Source of the DNA: Streptomyces scabichelini
GTDB lineage: Bacteria > Actinomycetota > Actinomycetes > Streptomycetales > Streptomycetaceae
Direction: 5' to 3'
NCBI RefSeq assembly: GCF_011045015.1
Contig: NZ_JAAKZY010000083.1
Span: 1-42,000 of the forward strand
DNA length: 42,000 nucleotides
In this document: positions 30,390 through 39,174 of the stretch, piece by piece
Numbering within the stretch: position 1 is the first letter of the stretch
Layout: every line of letters starts with the position of its first letter
Translations under genes and position numbers: made by a program
The notes under the pieces: model-generated
Seen by the model: only the letters and a program-made list of their open reading frames with translations
Told to the model about the DNA's origin: nothing
The model's database searches: none

Positions 30390-30806
30390 ATGAGCGACCT
30401 GTTGGAACGACTGCGCGGACGTGGCTGGCGTATGACCGCGCAGCGGCGCGTCGTGGCCGAGGTCCTCGACGGCGACCACGTCCACCTGACGGCCGACGAG
30501 GTCCATGCGCGCGCCGTCGCGAAGCTGCCCGAGATCTCTCGCGCGACCGTCTACAACACGCTGGGTGAGCTGGTCTCGCTCGGCGAGGTGCTGGAAGTCG
30601 CCACGGACAAGCGCGCCAAGCGGTACGACCCGAACGCGCACCGTCCGCACCACCACCTGGTCTGCGCCCAGTGCGGCGCGATCCGCGACGTCCACCCGAG
30701 CGGCAACCCCCTCGCCGACCTCCCCGACTCCGAGCGCTTCGGCTTCTCGGTCTCGGCCGTCGAGGTGACGTACCGGGGCGTGTGCCCGAACTGCACGGCC
30801 GCCTGA
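30390..30806 (+). CDS. Fur family metalloregulator
   Basis: A 138-residue regulator. The winged helix spans about 1-80 (RMTAQRRVVAEVLDGDHVHL and ISRATVYNTLGELVSLGEVL). The regulatory metal region is HRPHHHLVCAQCG. Structural zinc is expected from two CxxC pairs, CAQC and CPNC. Whether it is Fur, Zur, Nur or a peroxide sensor cannot be decided from these motifs. It is followed by a good terminator (30826-30858), so it appears monocistronic. Confidence 0.92.
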   Translation: MSDLLERLRGRGWRMTAQRRVVAEVLDGDHVHLTADEVHARAVAKLPEISRATVYNTLGELVSLGEVLEVATDKRAKRYDPNAHRPHHHLVCAQCGAIRDVHPSGNPLADLPDSERFGFSVSAVEVTYRGVCPNCTAA

Positions 30807-30825
30807 TCCGCAGGTACAACTCCTC

Positions 30826-30858
30826 AAAGCCCCGGCACCCCATGGGAACCGGGGCTTT
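30826..30858 (+). terminator. Hairpin terminator after the fur-family gene
   Basis: Arms AAAGCCCCGG and CCGGGGCTTT with a 13-nt loop, ending in CTTTCTGC, lie 20 nt beyond the stop. Confidence 0.85.
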
Positions 30859-30883
30859 CTGCTGCACGCGGACTTCCCGAATC

Positions 30884-30896
30884 TGACGGACCGTCA
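30884..30896. promoter_or_regulatory. Palindrome TGACGGACCGTCA before the ABC operon
   Basis: A 13-bp palindrome, perfect but for its central base, lies 50 nt upstream of the GTG of the ATPase gene. It is a good operator candidate for the transporter operon; the cognate regulator is unknown. Confidence 0.55.
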
Positions 30897-30946
30897 TATC
30901 GTCGACGGCGCCCACCAGTCCGTACCGCACTCCGCGAGGAGACACC

Positions 30947-31714
30947 GTGGGAGAGCCGCACCCGAAACTCCAAGCCACTGATCTGAGCCGGACCTTCGGC
31001 CGGGGCCCCGCCGCCGTGGACGCCCTGGGCCCGCTGGACCTGACCGTCGCCCCCGGCGAGTTCGTCTGCATCGTCGGCCCGTCCGGCTGCGGGAAATCCA
31101 CCCTCCTCCGCATCGCCGGGGGCCTGCTGCGCCCCAGCACGGGCGAGTTGGCGATTCGCACGACCAGTCCCCGCCCGGCCGCCATGATCTTCCAGGACTA
31201 CGGCATCTACGACTGGAAGACCGTCCTCGCGAACGTCCGCTTCGGCCTGGACATCCAGCGCCTGACGCGCCGCGAGGCGAACGCCCGGGCCCGCGACTGG
31301 CTCGCACGCATGGGCCTCGCGGACTTCGCCTCCGCATATCCCGCCACGCTCTCCGGCGGCATGCGCCAGCGTGTGGCGATCGCCCGCGCGCTGGCCGTGG
31401 AGCCCGAAATCCTGCTGATGGACGAGCCGTTCGCCGCGCTCGACGCCCAACTGCGCATGATCCTCCAGGACGAACTCCTGGAGATCACCCAGACGACCCG
31501 CACGACCACCCTCTTCATCACGCACAGCCTGGAGGAGGCCATCGTCCTCGGCGACCGCGTCCTGGTGATGTCCGCGCGCCCGGGCCGGATCATCGCCGAA
31601 CGCCGCCCGCCGTTCCCGCGCCCGCGTTCCGGCGAGGTCCGCTCGGCCCCCGAATTCACCGCCCTGAAGAGCGAGTTGTGGCAGCTGCTGCGCCCGGAGG
31701 CGGTGCCCGCATGA
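30947..31714 (+). CDS. ABC transporter ATPase, nitrate/sulfonate/taurine type
   Basis: A 255-residue ATPase. Walker A GPSGCGKST (44-52), Q-loop Gln83 in IFQDYGIYDWKTV, signature LSGGMRQR (135-142), Walker B ILLMDEP (155-161) and the H-loop in TLFITHSLEEA are all present. The IFQDYGIYDW segment and the total length fit the SsuB/TauB/ThiZ group. GTG 30947 has GAGGAG 5 nt upstream. The stop overlaps the permease ATG (ATGA), making a three-gene importer operon. Confidence 0.93.
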   Translation: MGEPHPKLQATDLSRTFGRGPAAVDALGPLDLTVAPGEFVCIVGPSGCGKSTLLRIAGGLLRPSTGELAIRTTSPRPAAMIFQDYGIYDWKTVLANVRFGLDIQRLTRREANARARDWLARMGLADFASAYPATLSGGMRQRVAIARALAVEPEILLMDEPFAALDAQLRMILQDELLEITQTTRTTTLFITHSLEEAIVLGDRVLVMSARPGRIIAERRPPFPRPRSGEVRSAPEFTALKSELWQLLRPEAVPA

Positions 31715-32583
31715 ACACGGCCGTACGCAAGGAACGTACCGATTCGACAGCCGTACTGGTCCGCCGCCCGGGCCCGCGGGAGCTGCACCCCGTACGCACC
31801 CACCGCAGGCGCCGCACCCTGGAACTCTCCCTCGCGGTCGCCGTCCCCCTGGTGCTGGTCCTGCTGTGGCAACTGGCCGCGGCCCAGGCCTGGATCGACG
31901 ACCGGATCTACCCGGCACCGACCACGATCCTGGCCGACGGCTGGGACCGCGCGGCGGCCGGGGATCTGTGGCCGGACGTGTGGGCCACTCTCAAGCGCGT
32001 ACTCGCCGGGTACGCGATCGGCACCCTCGCGGGCTATGCGCTGGGCCTCCTGATGGGCTCGCTGTCCCTGGTACGCGCGGCACTGGAGCCGCTTCTGGAC
32101 GCCCTGTACGTCGTACCGAAGCTCGCTCTCCTCCCCATCTTCCTGAACATGTTCGGGCTCGGTGAGGGCCCGCAGGTGGCGCTCGTCGCGGCGACCGTCT
32201 TCTTCTTCGTGTGGATCTCCACGATGTCGGCCGTGATGGCGATCCCTTCCGGGTACCGCGACGCGGGGCAGGTCTTCGGGGCCTCGCCCTGGCAGATGTT
32301 CCGGCATGTGCTGCTGCCCGCCTCGCTGCCCGCGGTCCTGGTGGGCGCGCGCATCGCGGCGGGGGTGGCGGTGCTGGTCATCGTCGCCTCGGAGCAGATC
32401 GCCGCGGCGAACGGCCTGGGTCATCTGATCTTCGACTCGCGTGCGCTCTTCCAGAACGACGTGATGTTCGTCGGCATCGTCTGCGTCGCCGTGCTCGGCG
32501 TCGTCTTTTCCGAACTGGTACGGGTTCTGGGGCGGTTGCTCACTCCGTGGGCGCCGCGCGACCGGGGACGGGGGCAGTCATGA
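31711..32583 (+). CDS. ABC transporter permease, SsuC/TauC/ThiX type
   Basis: A 290-residue inner-membrane permease with about six helices (LELSLAVAVPLVLVLLWQLA first). The EAA loop linking it to the ATPase is PSGYRDAGQVFGASPWQMFR followed by HVLLPASLPAVLVGAR. The N-terminal 35 residues are basic and cytoplasmic. The ATG at 31711 overlaps the ATPase stop, and its own stop overlaps the binding-protein ATG. The substrate cannot be told from this subunit. Confidence 0.93.
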   Translation: MNTAVRKERTDSTAVLVRRPGPRELHPVRTHRRRRTLELSLAVAVPLVLVLLWQLAAAQAWIDDRIYPAPTTILADGWDRAAAGDLWPDVWATLKRVLAGYAIGTLAGYALGLLMGSLSLVRAALEPLLDALYVVPKLALLPIFLNMFGLGEGPQVALVAATVFFFVWISTMSAVMAIPSGYRDAGQVFGASPWQMFRHVLLPASLPAVLVGARIAAGVAVLVIVASEQIAAANGLGHLIFDSRALFQNDVMFVGIVCVAVLGVVFSELVRVLGRLLTPWAPRDRGRGQS

Positions 32584-33710
32584 GGCGTTCCGCAAGGGCC
32601 GTGCTGGCCGTGGGGGCGCTGGTCGTCTCGGCGGGGTGCGCCGCCCAGGACTCCGGGGCGGGCGCCGGTCCGGCCGAGCCGCGCACCATCAAGGCGGTGT
32701 CCGGCTGCGGTGCCGGGAGCTGGACGGGTCCGGCCGACCTGGCCGCGGACCGTGCGCCCGCGCGCTGTACCAAGGGCACTCCGGCCCCACAGCCCCTGAC
32801 CGAGACCCGGAAGCTGACGATCGCGACGGGCACGCTCAGTGCGGAGTATGTGGCTCCGCTTCAAGTGGCCGTGGAGAAGGGCGAGTTCAAGAAGGAGGGC
32901 CTCGACGTCACGCTGAAGGTGCTGCCGACCCCGGATGCGTTGCCCCTGCTCGCGAAGGGCGACGTCGACGCCCAGTGGGCCGCTCCCGAGGCCGCCGTGA
33001 TCAACGGCGTCAACGGCGGCTTCGACATCAAGTGGGTCGCCGGGAACTTCTCGCCCGACCCGAAGTCGAAGAGCGGCCTGTGGGTGCGTTTGAAGGACGG
33101 CGAGAGCGCGTCCCATGTCCCGATGGCCGGCCGCAAGCTCGGCACGATGATCGGCAAGGGGTCGGTCATCGCGTATCCCATGAACAAGGCCCTGAAGAAG
33201 CACGGCGGCGGCCTCGACGAGGTGCAGTTCCAGGCGCTGGGCTCGGCCGACGTCCTCACCGCTCTGCAGAACGGCGGCGTCGACTCCGCGTGGCTCCTCG
33301 ACCCGGTCTGGCGCAAGGTCGACGGCGACGACCGCTTCGCCTTCCTCGGCGGCCAGCCCGCGGGCGAGCCCCTGGGCGGCATGCTGTTCGGCCCGAACCT
33401 GCTCAGGGACGACGTGGACGCGGGCGTCGCGCTGCTGCGGGCGTACATCCGCACGATCAACACGTACTTCGCCGGTGACTACAAGAAGGACCCGGCCTTC
33501 GCGGCCACGCTGGCCAAGCTCCTGAAGACGGACCGTACGGTCCTGGAGTCGACGCCGTCCCTCCGCATGGACTGGGAGATCCGCGGGGGGACGACGGACC
33601 GGCTCCAGTCCGCGTACCGCGCGGCGGGCGTCTCGGAGGGGGAGGCGCTGCCGGAGTCCCGCCTGGTGGACCGCTCGCTGTACGCGGAGGCGGTGGGCCA
33701 CCGGCCGTGA
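32580..33710 (+). CDS. ABC transporter substrate-binding lipoprotein, NMT1/SsuA-like
   Basis: A 376-residue lipoprotein with signal peptide and lipobox VSAGC (Cys20). The mature protein matches the NMT1/SsuA fold: LTIATGTLSAEYVAPLQVAV, EKGEFKKEGLDVTLKVLPTP, a GDVDAQWAAPEAAVINGVNG segment and ALQNGGVDSAWLLDPVW. An unusual insertion at about 36-75 contains Cys43 and Cys63, which could form a disulfide. Possible ligands in this superfamily include sulfonates, taurine, nitrate and pyrimidine thiamine precursors; none is proven here. Coupled to the permease by ATGA. Confidence 0.92.
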   Translation: MRRSARAVLAVGALVVSAGCAAQDSGAGAGPAEPRTIKAVSGCGAGSWTGPADLAADRAPARCTKGTPAPQPLTETRKLTIATGTLSAEYVAPLQVAVEKGEFKKEGLDVTLKVLPTPDALPLLAKGDVDAQWAAPEAAVINGVNGGFDIKWVAGNFSPDPKSKSGLWVRLKDGESASHVPMAGRKLGTMIGKGSVIAYPMNKALKKHGGGLDEVQFQALGSADVLTALQNGGVDSAWLLDPVWRKVDGDDRFAFLGGQPAGEPLGGMLFGPNLLRDDVDAGVALLRAYIRTINTYFAGDYKKDPAFAATLAKLLKTDRTVLESTPSLRMDWEIRGGTTDRLQSAYRAAGVSEGEALPESRLVDRSLYAEAVGHRP

Positions 33711-33741
33711 ACGCACCCGGTCGCACCCGGTGGTGAACGCA

Positions 33742-33779
33742 CCGGAGGGCCGGAACCCTTTCGGATTCCGGCCCTCCGG
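33742..33779. terminator. Bidirectional terminator between ABC operon and initiator tRNA
   Basis: 14-bp arms CCGGAGGGCCGGAA / TTCCGGCCCTCCGG with a 10-nt loop, 31 nt beyond the binding-protein stop and 7 nt beyond the tRNA 3' end. Confidence 0.85.
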
Positions 33780-33786
33780 CCTTCAG

Positions 33787-33860
33787 TAGCGGGGACAGGA
33801 TTTGAACCTGCGACCTCTGGGTTATGAGCCCAGCGAGCTACCGAGCTGCTCCACCCCGCG
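33787..33860 (-). tRNA. Initiator tRNA-fMet (CAT), copy 1
   Basis: The 74-nt cloverleaf has acceptor CGCGGGG paired to CCCCGC, D-loop AGCTCGGTA, anticodon stem-loop CTGGG-CTCATAA-CCCAG and T-arm GCAGG-TTCAAAT-CCTGT. The unpaired C1/U72 end and three G:C pairs next to the anticodon loop identify an initiator rather than an elongator. CCA is not encoded. The gene is identical to the copy at 35970-36043. Confidence 0.95.
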
Positions 33861-33929
33861 GCGATGAACTGAACGTTACGTCAGCAGGGTCGACCAGCGC
33901 AAATCGCTGTGCGGGCGGCCCCGGGCAGG

Positions 33930-35741
33930 TCAAGCGGACAGTTCCTCGCCCAAGGCGTCACGAAGCCTGGCCGCCCGCTCGGAAACCTCGTCAGGCCCCA
34001 GCGACACGGCCCGGTCGGCCCACCGCTGCCCCTCCGCAAGCTCACCCCGACGCGCGTAGACGAGCGCAAGCCGCAAAGCAGCCCGCCCATGCCCGGCGTC
34101 AGCGGCCCGAGTCCACCACAGGGCGGCCTCGGGCTCGCTCCCCTCCCGGGCGAGCAACAGCCCGAGATTGAACGCGCCGTTGCGAGACCCGGCCTCGGCC
34201 GCCTCCCGATACCACCGAGCCGCCTCGACGACGTCCCCACGGGCGGACGCCAGCATTCCGACCCGCACCTGAGCCCGCCGATGCCCCTGAGAGGCAGCCC
34301 GCTCGTACCACTCCTCACACTCGCTCTTCTCGGTGGCCGGCTCCCCCAGCTCATGCGTGGACGCCGGCGGCCTCTGCGCGTCGAGCACGGCGGCCAGCCG
34401 GTACGCGGCCTCCGCGCTCCCTCCGCCGGCGGCGCAGCGCAGATGCCGCTCGGCATCCCGCTCGTCCCCGTCCCGAAGCCGCGCGATCCCGACCTGAAGC
34501 GCGGCCTCGGTGTGCCCGGCGGCGGCGGCCCGCTCGTACCACCGCAGCGCCGCTGCGTCCTCGTCACGCCCCGCGTGCAGGATCCCGAGGTTGAACGCGG
34601 CGTCGACGCTGCCGGCCTCCGCGGCCTTGGAGAACCACGGCTCGGCTCCGGCCGCGTCGCCGACCTGGAGCAGCAGGATCGCCAGCGCGTTCGCCGCCTC
34701 ACGATGCCCCGCGTACGCCGCGCGCCGGTACCACTGCTCGGCCTGCGCGGTCCGCCCCTGCTCGGCGCAGAGCAGCCCCAGGTTGTACGCGCCGTTCACA
34801 TCACCGGCGTCCATCGCGGCCCGGTACCAGCGCTCGGCGGTCTGCGTCTCGCCGCGCTCGGCGTGCAGCGCGCCCAGGGCGTTGGCGGCGTTCCCGTCGC
34901 CGTCCTGGGCGGCCCGCAGCCACCACACGGCGGCGCTCTCGGTGTCGCCCGCGTCACGCAGCAGGAACCCGAGCGCACAGGCGGCCCGCGCCTCGCCGTC
35001 CTTGGCGGACGTCAGATACCAGCGCCCGGCCTCCTTCAGCTTCCCGCGCCTCTCCAGGATCACCCCGAGGTGCAGCGCGGCCCTGCGGTGCCCGCGTGCG
35101 GCGGCCTGCCGGTACCACTGCTCGGCCTCGGCCATGACGGACAGCCCGGCACCGTCGTCGGTGCCGCTCTGCTCCGCGCTCTCTCCGGCGGCCCGCCGGT
35201 CCAGCGCACGCGCGAGCCGGTACGCCGCCTCCCGGTGCCCCCGCTCGGCGGCGGACCGCATCCACTGCTCGGCGCCGGTGTCTCCGCGGTGCTCGAGAAG
35301 GTCGGCGAGGGCGTAGGCGCCGAGGGAGTGCCCCTGCTCGGCGGACTGGCGCAGCCAGTATTCGGCGGCGGGCTCGTCCCCGCGCTCACGGTGGTGGCGG
35401 CCGAGCGCGTGCGCGGCGGCCGCGGACCCGGCGACGGCGGCGATCCGCCACCAGCCGGCGGCCTCGTCGGCGTATCCGCGCTGGTGCAGGAGGACACCCA
35501 GGTTGTTGGCGGCGGCACGGTCACCGGCGGCGGTGGCAGCACGCAGCTGAGGCTCGGCTCCGTCGAGATCGCCGCGGCGCAGCAGCAGGCTTCCGAGGAC
35601 GCTCATGGCAGCGACGTCGCCGGCTTCGGCGGCGAGCCGTTGACGTGCCTCCTCCGCAGCCTCGCCGGTCTCGTCCCGGTCGGAGGGCTGCACAAATCGC
35701 CCTGTCTCCAACAGAGTTGCCTTGTCCCCCATAACGTCCAT
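33930..35741 (-). CDS. Large Sel1/TPR repeat protein
   Basis: A 603-residue soluble protein built almost wholly of about 13 Sel1-like/TPR repeats of 35-37 residues. Recurring elements are AEQWYRRAAYAGHREAANAL, AERWYRAAMDAGDVNGAYNL and ARWYREAAEAGSRNGAFNLG. Two short linkers break the solenoid (near residues 183-200 and 458-475). Such proteins are adaptors; no catalytic domain, signal peptide or membrane helix is visible. ATG 35741 is chosen (ATG 35732 possible). It lies alone between the two initiator tRNA genes, which are on the same strand. Confidence 0.88.
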   Translation of the reverse strand: MDVMGDKATLLETGRFVQPSDRDETGEAAEEARQRLAAEAGDVAAMSVLGSLLLRRGDLDGAEPQLRAATAAGDRAAANNLGVLLHQRGYADEAAGWWRIAAVAGSAAAAHALGRHHRERGDEPAAEYWLRQSAEQGHSLGAYALADLLEHRGDTGAEQWMRSAAERGHREAAYRLARALDRRAAGESAEQSGTDDGAGLSVMAEAEQWYRQAAARGHRRAALHLGVILERRGKLKEAGRWYLTSAKDGEARAACALGFLLRDAGDTESAAVWWLRAAQDGDGNAANALGALHAERGETQTAERWYRAAMDAGDVNGAYNLGLLCAEQGRTAQAEQWYRRAAYAGHREAANALAILLLQVGDAAGAEPWFSKAAEAGSVDAAFNLGILHAGRDEDAAALRWYERAAAAGHTEAALQVGIARLRDGDERDAERHLRCAAGGGSAEAAYRLAAVLDAQRPPASTHELGEPATEKSECEEWYERAASQGHRRAQVRVGMLASARGDVVEAARWYREAAEAGSRNGAFNLGLLLAREGSEPEAALWWTRAADAGHGRAALRLALVYARRGELAEGQRWADRAVSLGPDEVSERAARLRDALGEELSA

Positions 35742-35762
35742 CGTCGCACCACCTGCAACCTG

Positions 35763-35779
35763 GGTACACCTGGTATACC
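35763..35779. promoter_or_regulatory. Paired octamers GGTACACC-T-GGTATACC
   Basis: GGTACACC (35763-35770) and the perfect palindrome GGTATACC (35772-35779) lie 22-38 nt upstream of the Sel1/TPR gene start. They are candidates for an operator or extended -10 region. Confidence 0.4.
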
Positions 35780-35925
35780 GCAGCCAGTGAGGTCACTTCA
35801 GCGTTTTGTCGACATGCCCACAGAGAGACAAGTCAAACACAGTTTTCTCAACTCTCCCCGCATGCAGCAGCCTTCACTTGGGCAGGACTGGTCAGTTGGG
35901 GAACACACGCACGGTGCACCCACGC

Positions 35926-35962
35926 CGAAGGGCCCGAATCCCTTGAGGATTCGGGCCCTTCG
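35926..35962 (-). terminator. Terminator of initiator tRNA copy 2
   Basis: 15-bp arms CGAAGGGCCCGAATC / GATTCGGGCCCTTCG with a 7-nt loop, starting 7 nt beyond the tRNA 3' end, at the same distance as for copy 1 but with unrelated sequence. Confidence 0.85.
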
Positions 35963-35969
35963 TCTTCAG

Positions 35970-36043
35970 TAGCGGGGACAGGATTTGAACCTGCGACCTC
36001 TGGGTTATGAGCCCAGCGAGCTACCGAGCTGCTCCACCCCGCG
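35970..36043 (-). tRNA. Initiator tRNA-fMet (CAT), copy 2
   Basis: Identical over all 74 nt to the gene at 33787-33860, with anticodon CAT, C1/U72 mismatch and three G:C pairs in the anticodon stem. The flanking TTCAG beyond the 3' end is shared, but sequence before the 5' end differs after a few bases, so duplication or gene conversion of the tRNA alone is likely. Confidence 0.95.
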
Positions 36044-36112
36044 CCGTTGTTCGGCAACCGTATCACGGCGCGGGACGGGCTTTTCGCTCACTCGATTCCG
36101 CTCAGTCGCTGC

Positions 36113-39049
36113 TCAGCCGCTGCCACCGCCCTCTTCGGTGCTGTTGCCGCCGTCGCCGGCGCCCCCACCCCCGGTGTTGTCGGGCTTGGCCTGCGCTTCC
36201 TCGGCCCGCTGCAGCGCATCCTCGAGATCCTTCTGCGCCCGGCCGTACGCCTCCCAGTCGCCCTTCTTGAGGGCTTCCTGGCCGGCTTCGTAGGCCTTCT
36301 GGGCGTCGTCGAGCGCCTGTTGGACCGTCGCGTCACCGGTTGGCGGTGGCGGGGTCGTGTCCTCGCCCTCGTCCGGTGGCGGCTCCGGGGCCGTGTCCGT
36401 CCCGAAGACCTTGTCGAGCGCTTCGCCGAGGGTGTCCTCGAAGGCGGTCTGGCCTCCGTAGGTCACCAGCACCTTGCGCAGCAGCGGGTACTTGAGTCCA
36501 CCACCGCGTACGTAGACCGGCTCCACGTAGAGCAGTCCTCCGTCGAGCGGGACCGTCAGCAGGTTGCCGTACTCGACTTCCGAGTCACCACCTCTGAGGA
36601 GCCTGATGGACTCGGCGATGGATGGCTCGGAGTTGAACTGGCTCTGCACCCGTTTGGGTCCGTCGACCGTTCTGCCCGTCGGGAGTTTCAGGACGGTGAT
36701 CTTGCCGTAGTCGGGTGTGCCCGCTTCGGCGTTGACGGACATGAAGGCGCTCAGGTTGTCCCGGCCGTTCGGGGTGAGCGTCGTCGTCAGTGAGAACGCC
36801 TGGGACTGCTCACCTGGCATCCGCATGCTCAGGTAGTACGGCGGCACGGCGTCGCCCGACTTGTTGGTCGGGTCGTCCGGGACCTGCCACACCTCACTGC
36901 CGCTGAGGAACGTCGTCGCGTCCTTCACGTGATACCGGGTCAGCAGTTCGCGCTGGACCTTGAACAGGTCCTGCGGGTACCGCAGATGGTCCATGAGGGA
37001 CTGCGGGATGTCGCCCTTCGGCTTCACCGTCCCGGGGAAGGCCTTCTTCCAGGTCTTCAGGACCGGGTCCTTGGTGTCCCACTCGTAGAGCGTGACCTTG
37101 CCGGTGTACGCGTCGACGGTCGCCTTCACCGAGTTGCGGATGTAGTTGACCTGGTTCTGCTGGGCCACCACCGCACGCTGGTTGTTGGCGGCGGTCAGCG
37201 AGTCGGCCGTCGTGTCGCCGAGGGTGGTGCGCGAGGCGTACGGATAGCCGTTGGTGGTCGTGTACGCGTCGACGATCCACTGGATCTTCCCGCCGACGAC
37301 CGCCGGGTAGGCGTCACCGTCGATGGTCAGCCAGGGGGCGACCGCCTCCACGCGCTCCTTGGGGGTGCGGTTGTAGAGGATTCGCGAACCCTCGCCGATC
37401 GCACCGGAGTAGAGGATCTGCGGCTCGTTGAACGCCACCGCGTACGCGGCCCGGTTGACCGGGTTGGAGAGGTTGACGCCGCTGTCGCCCTTGTAGCTGG
37501 TCGTCTTCTCGCCGGTGTCGTCGGAGTAGTCGATCTCCTTCTGGGGACCGCCGACGACCGAGTACTGGGTGGTCTTCTCGCCGTAGTAGATCCGCTGCTG
37601 GTACTTGCCGAGATCGCCCTTGGACGGCAGGTCGTACTCGGTGAAGACCGGGCGGCCCTCGCCGTCGGCCGAGGTGCCCTCGGCCGTGACGGCACCGTAT
37701 CCGTGGGTGTACCGGAAGTGGTCGTTGATCCAGTTGTTCTTCGGAATGCCGCTGAGGTTCAGCTCACGCAGACCGATGACCGTGTCCTGGTCCTTGCCGT
37801 TCTTGCTGTACCGGTCGACGTCCAGGTTGGTCGGGAACGAGTAGTAGTTCCGCACCTGCTGGAGCTGCTGGAACGTCGGCGAGACGATGTTGGGGTCCAA
37901 CAGGCGGATGCTCGCCGTCGTGTCGGCGTCCTCGCGCAGCTTGGCCTTGTCGTCGGTCTCACTCGTGCCCGCGTAGTCGCTGACCTGGGTGCCGTCGATC
38001 CCGTACGCCTCGCGGGTCGCCTTGAGGTTCTTGTCGACGTACGGCGCTTCCTTGGCCTGCTCGTTGGGCTGGACCTGGAACTTCTGGACGATCGCCGGGT
38101 ACAGACCGCCGATGAGGATGGCGGAGAGCACCATCAGGCCGAAGCCGATGACGGGCAGCTGCCAGGTGCGCCGCCACAGGGTCGCGAAGAACAGCAGGGC
38201 GCAGATGACGGCGATGCAGAACAGGATGGTCTTGGCGGGCAGATACGCGTTCGCGTCGACGTACCTCAGGCCCGTCCAGTTGCCCGTCGCCTTGAAGTCA
38301 CTGGACTTCACCGCGAGTCCGTACCGGTCGAGCCAGTACGCGACCGCCTTCAGCGTGACGAACAGGCCGAGCAGCACGGAGAGGTGACCCGTGGCCGCGG
38401 CCGTGGCACGCGCGCCGGGGCTGGTGATCCGCAGTCCGCCGTACAGGTAGTGGGTCAGCGCGGCGGCGATCACCGAAAGGATCGCGGCGGCGAAGCCGAA
38501 GCCCAGCAGGAAGCGGTACCAGGGCAGATCGAAGGCGTAGAAGGAGACGTCCAGGTGGAACTGGGGGTCCTTCTGGTTGAAGGACACGCCGTTCACCCAC
38601 ATCAGCCACGTACGCCACTGGCCCGCCGCGGAGGCGCCCGCGATCAGCCCTACGAGGGCCGTGATCCCGAGCAGGATCCACTTCTTGTACGGGGCCACGC
38701 CCATCCGGTAGCGGTCGAGGCTCTGCTGCTCCATCGACATGGCGCTCAGGGGAGGCCTGAGCCGGTGGGCCAGCCAGATGTTCACGCCGACGGCCAGGGC
38801 CATCAGCAGTCCGAAGACGAAGAACAGGCCGATCTTGGTCCACAGGGTGGTGGTGAAGACAGACGAGTACTTGACCGATCGGTACCAGAGCCAGTCCGTC
38901 CAGAACCCCGCGAACATGACGAAGGCCATGGCCAGCACGGCCAGTACGCCCAGTGTCATGAGCAGGGTCCGGACGCGCCGGGACGGTCGGCCCACTCTGA
39001 TCCGTGGCCCCGTCGGGCCTCCGCCGCGGTCCGGCATCTGGAAAGCCAA
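36113..39049 (-). CDS. UPF0182 family membrane protein
   Basis: A 978-residue protein. The N-terminal about 320 residues contain seven transmembrane helices (first RTLLMTLGVLAVLAMAFVMF; another FFVFGLLMALAVGVNIWLAH). A large extracytoplasmic domain (about 330-900) follows, rich in the YYGEKTTQYSVVGGPQKEID and PYYLSMRMPGEQSQAFSLTT type blocks of UPF0182. The C-terminal tail is Pro/acidic, then a helical QQALDDAQKAYEAGQEALKK segment and Gly-rich end. TTG 39049 is chosen because GAGGTG lies 6 nt upstream; ATG 39037 is the alternative. Function unknown; conserved across actinobacteria. Confidence 0.92.
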   Translation of the reverse strand: MAFQMPDRGGGPTGPRIRVGRPSRRVRTLLMTLGVLAVLAMAFVMFAGFWTDWLWYRSVKYSSVFTTTLWTKIGLFFVFGLLMALAVGVNIWLAHRLRPPLSAMSMEQQSLDRYRMGVAPYKKWILLGITALVGLIAGASAAGQWRTWLMWVNGVSFNQKDPQFHLDVSFYAFDLPWYRFLLGFGFAAAILSVIAAALTHYLYGGLRITSPGARATAAATGHLSVLLGLFVTLKAVAYWLDRYGLAVKSSDFKATGNWTGLRYVDANAYLPAKTILFCIAVICALLFFATLWRRTWQLPVIGFGLMVLSAILIGGLYPAIVQKFQVQPNEQAKEAPYVDKNLKATREAYGIDGTQVSDYAGTSETDDKAKLREDADTTASIRLLDPNIVSPTFQQLQQVRNYYSFPTNLDVDRYSKNGKDQDTVIGLRELNLSGIPKNNWINDHFRYTHGYGAVTAEGTSADGEGRPVFTEYDLPSKGDLGKYQQRIYYGEKTTQYSVVGGPQKEIDYSDDTGEKTTSYKGDSGVNLSNPVNRAAYAVAFNEPQILYSGAIGEGSRILYNRTPKERVEAVAPWLTIDGDAYPAVVGGKIQWIVDAYTTTNGYPYASRTTLGDTTADSLTAANNQRAVVAQQNQVNYIRNSVKATVDAYTGKVTLYEWDTKDPVLKTWKKAFPGTVKPKGDIPQSLMDHLRYPQDLFKVQRELLTRYHVKDATTFLSGSEVWQVPDDPTNKSGDAVPPYYLSMRMPGEQSQAFSLTTTLTPNGRDNLSAFMSVNAEAGTPDYGKITVLKLPTGRTVDGPKRVQSQFNSEPSIAESIRLLRGGDSEVEYGNLLTVPLDGGLLYVEPVYVRGGGLKYPLLRKVLVTYGGQTAFEDTLGEALDKVFGTDTAPEPPPDEGEDTTPPPPTGDATVQQALDDAQKAYEAGQEALKKGDWEAYGRAQKDLEDALQRAEEAQAKPDNTGGGGAGDGGNSTEEGGGSG

Positions 39050-39174
39050 GGTGCGCACCTCGAAGTTCGCTGTTGGTCTTCTGGGGCCCGGCGAACGCAG
39101 GGCCACATCTATGCAACTTACTGATGCTTTACTCGGTTCCCGGTTCCGGGTCCGAACGAGGCAGGATTGTGACC

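Noticed and set aside
36929..39124. 731-residue rightward frame opposite UPF0182
   Set aside because: Shadow of the UPF0182 gene, with no domains and Gly/Val/Arg/Asp-rich composition.
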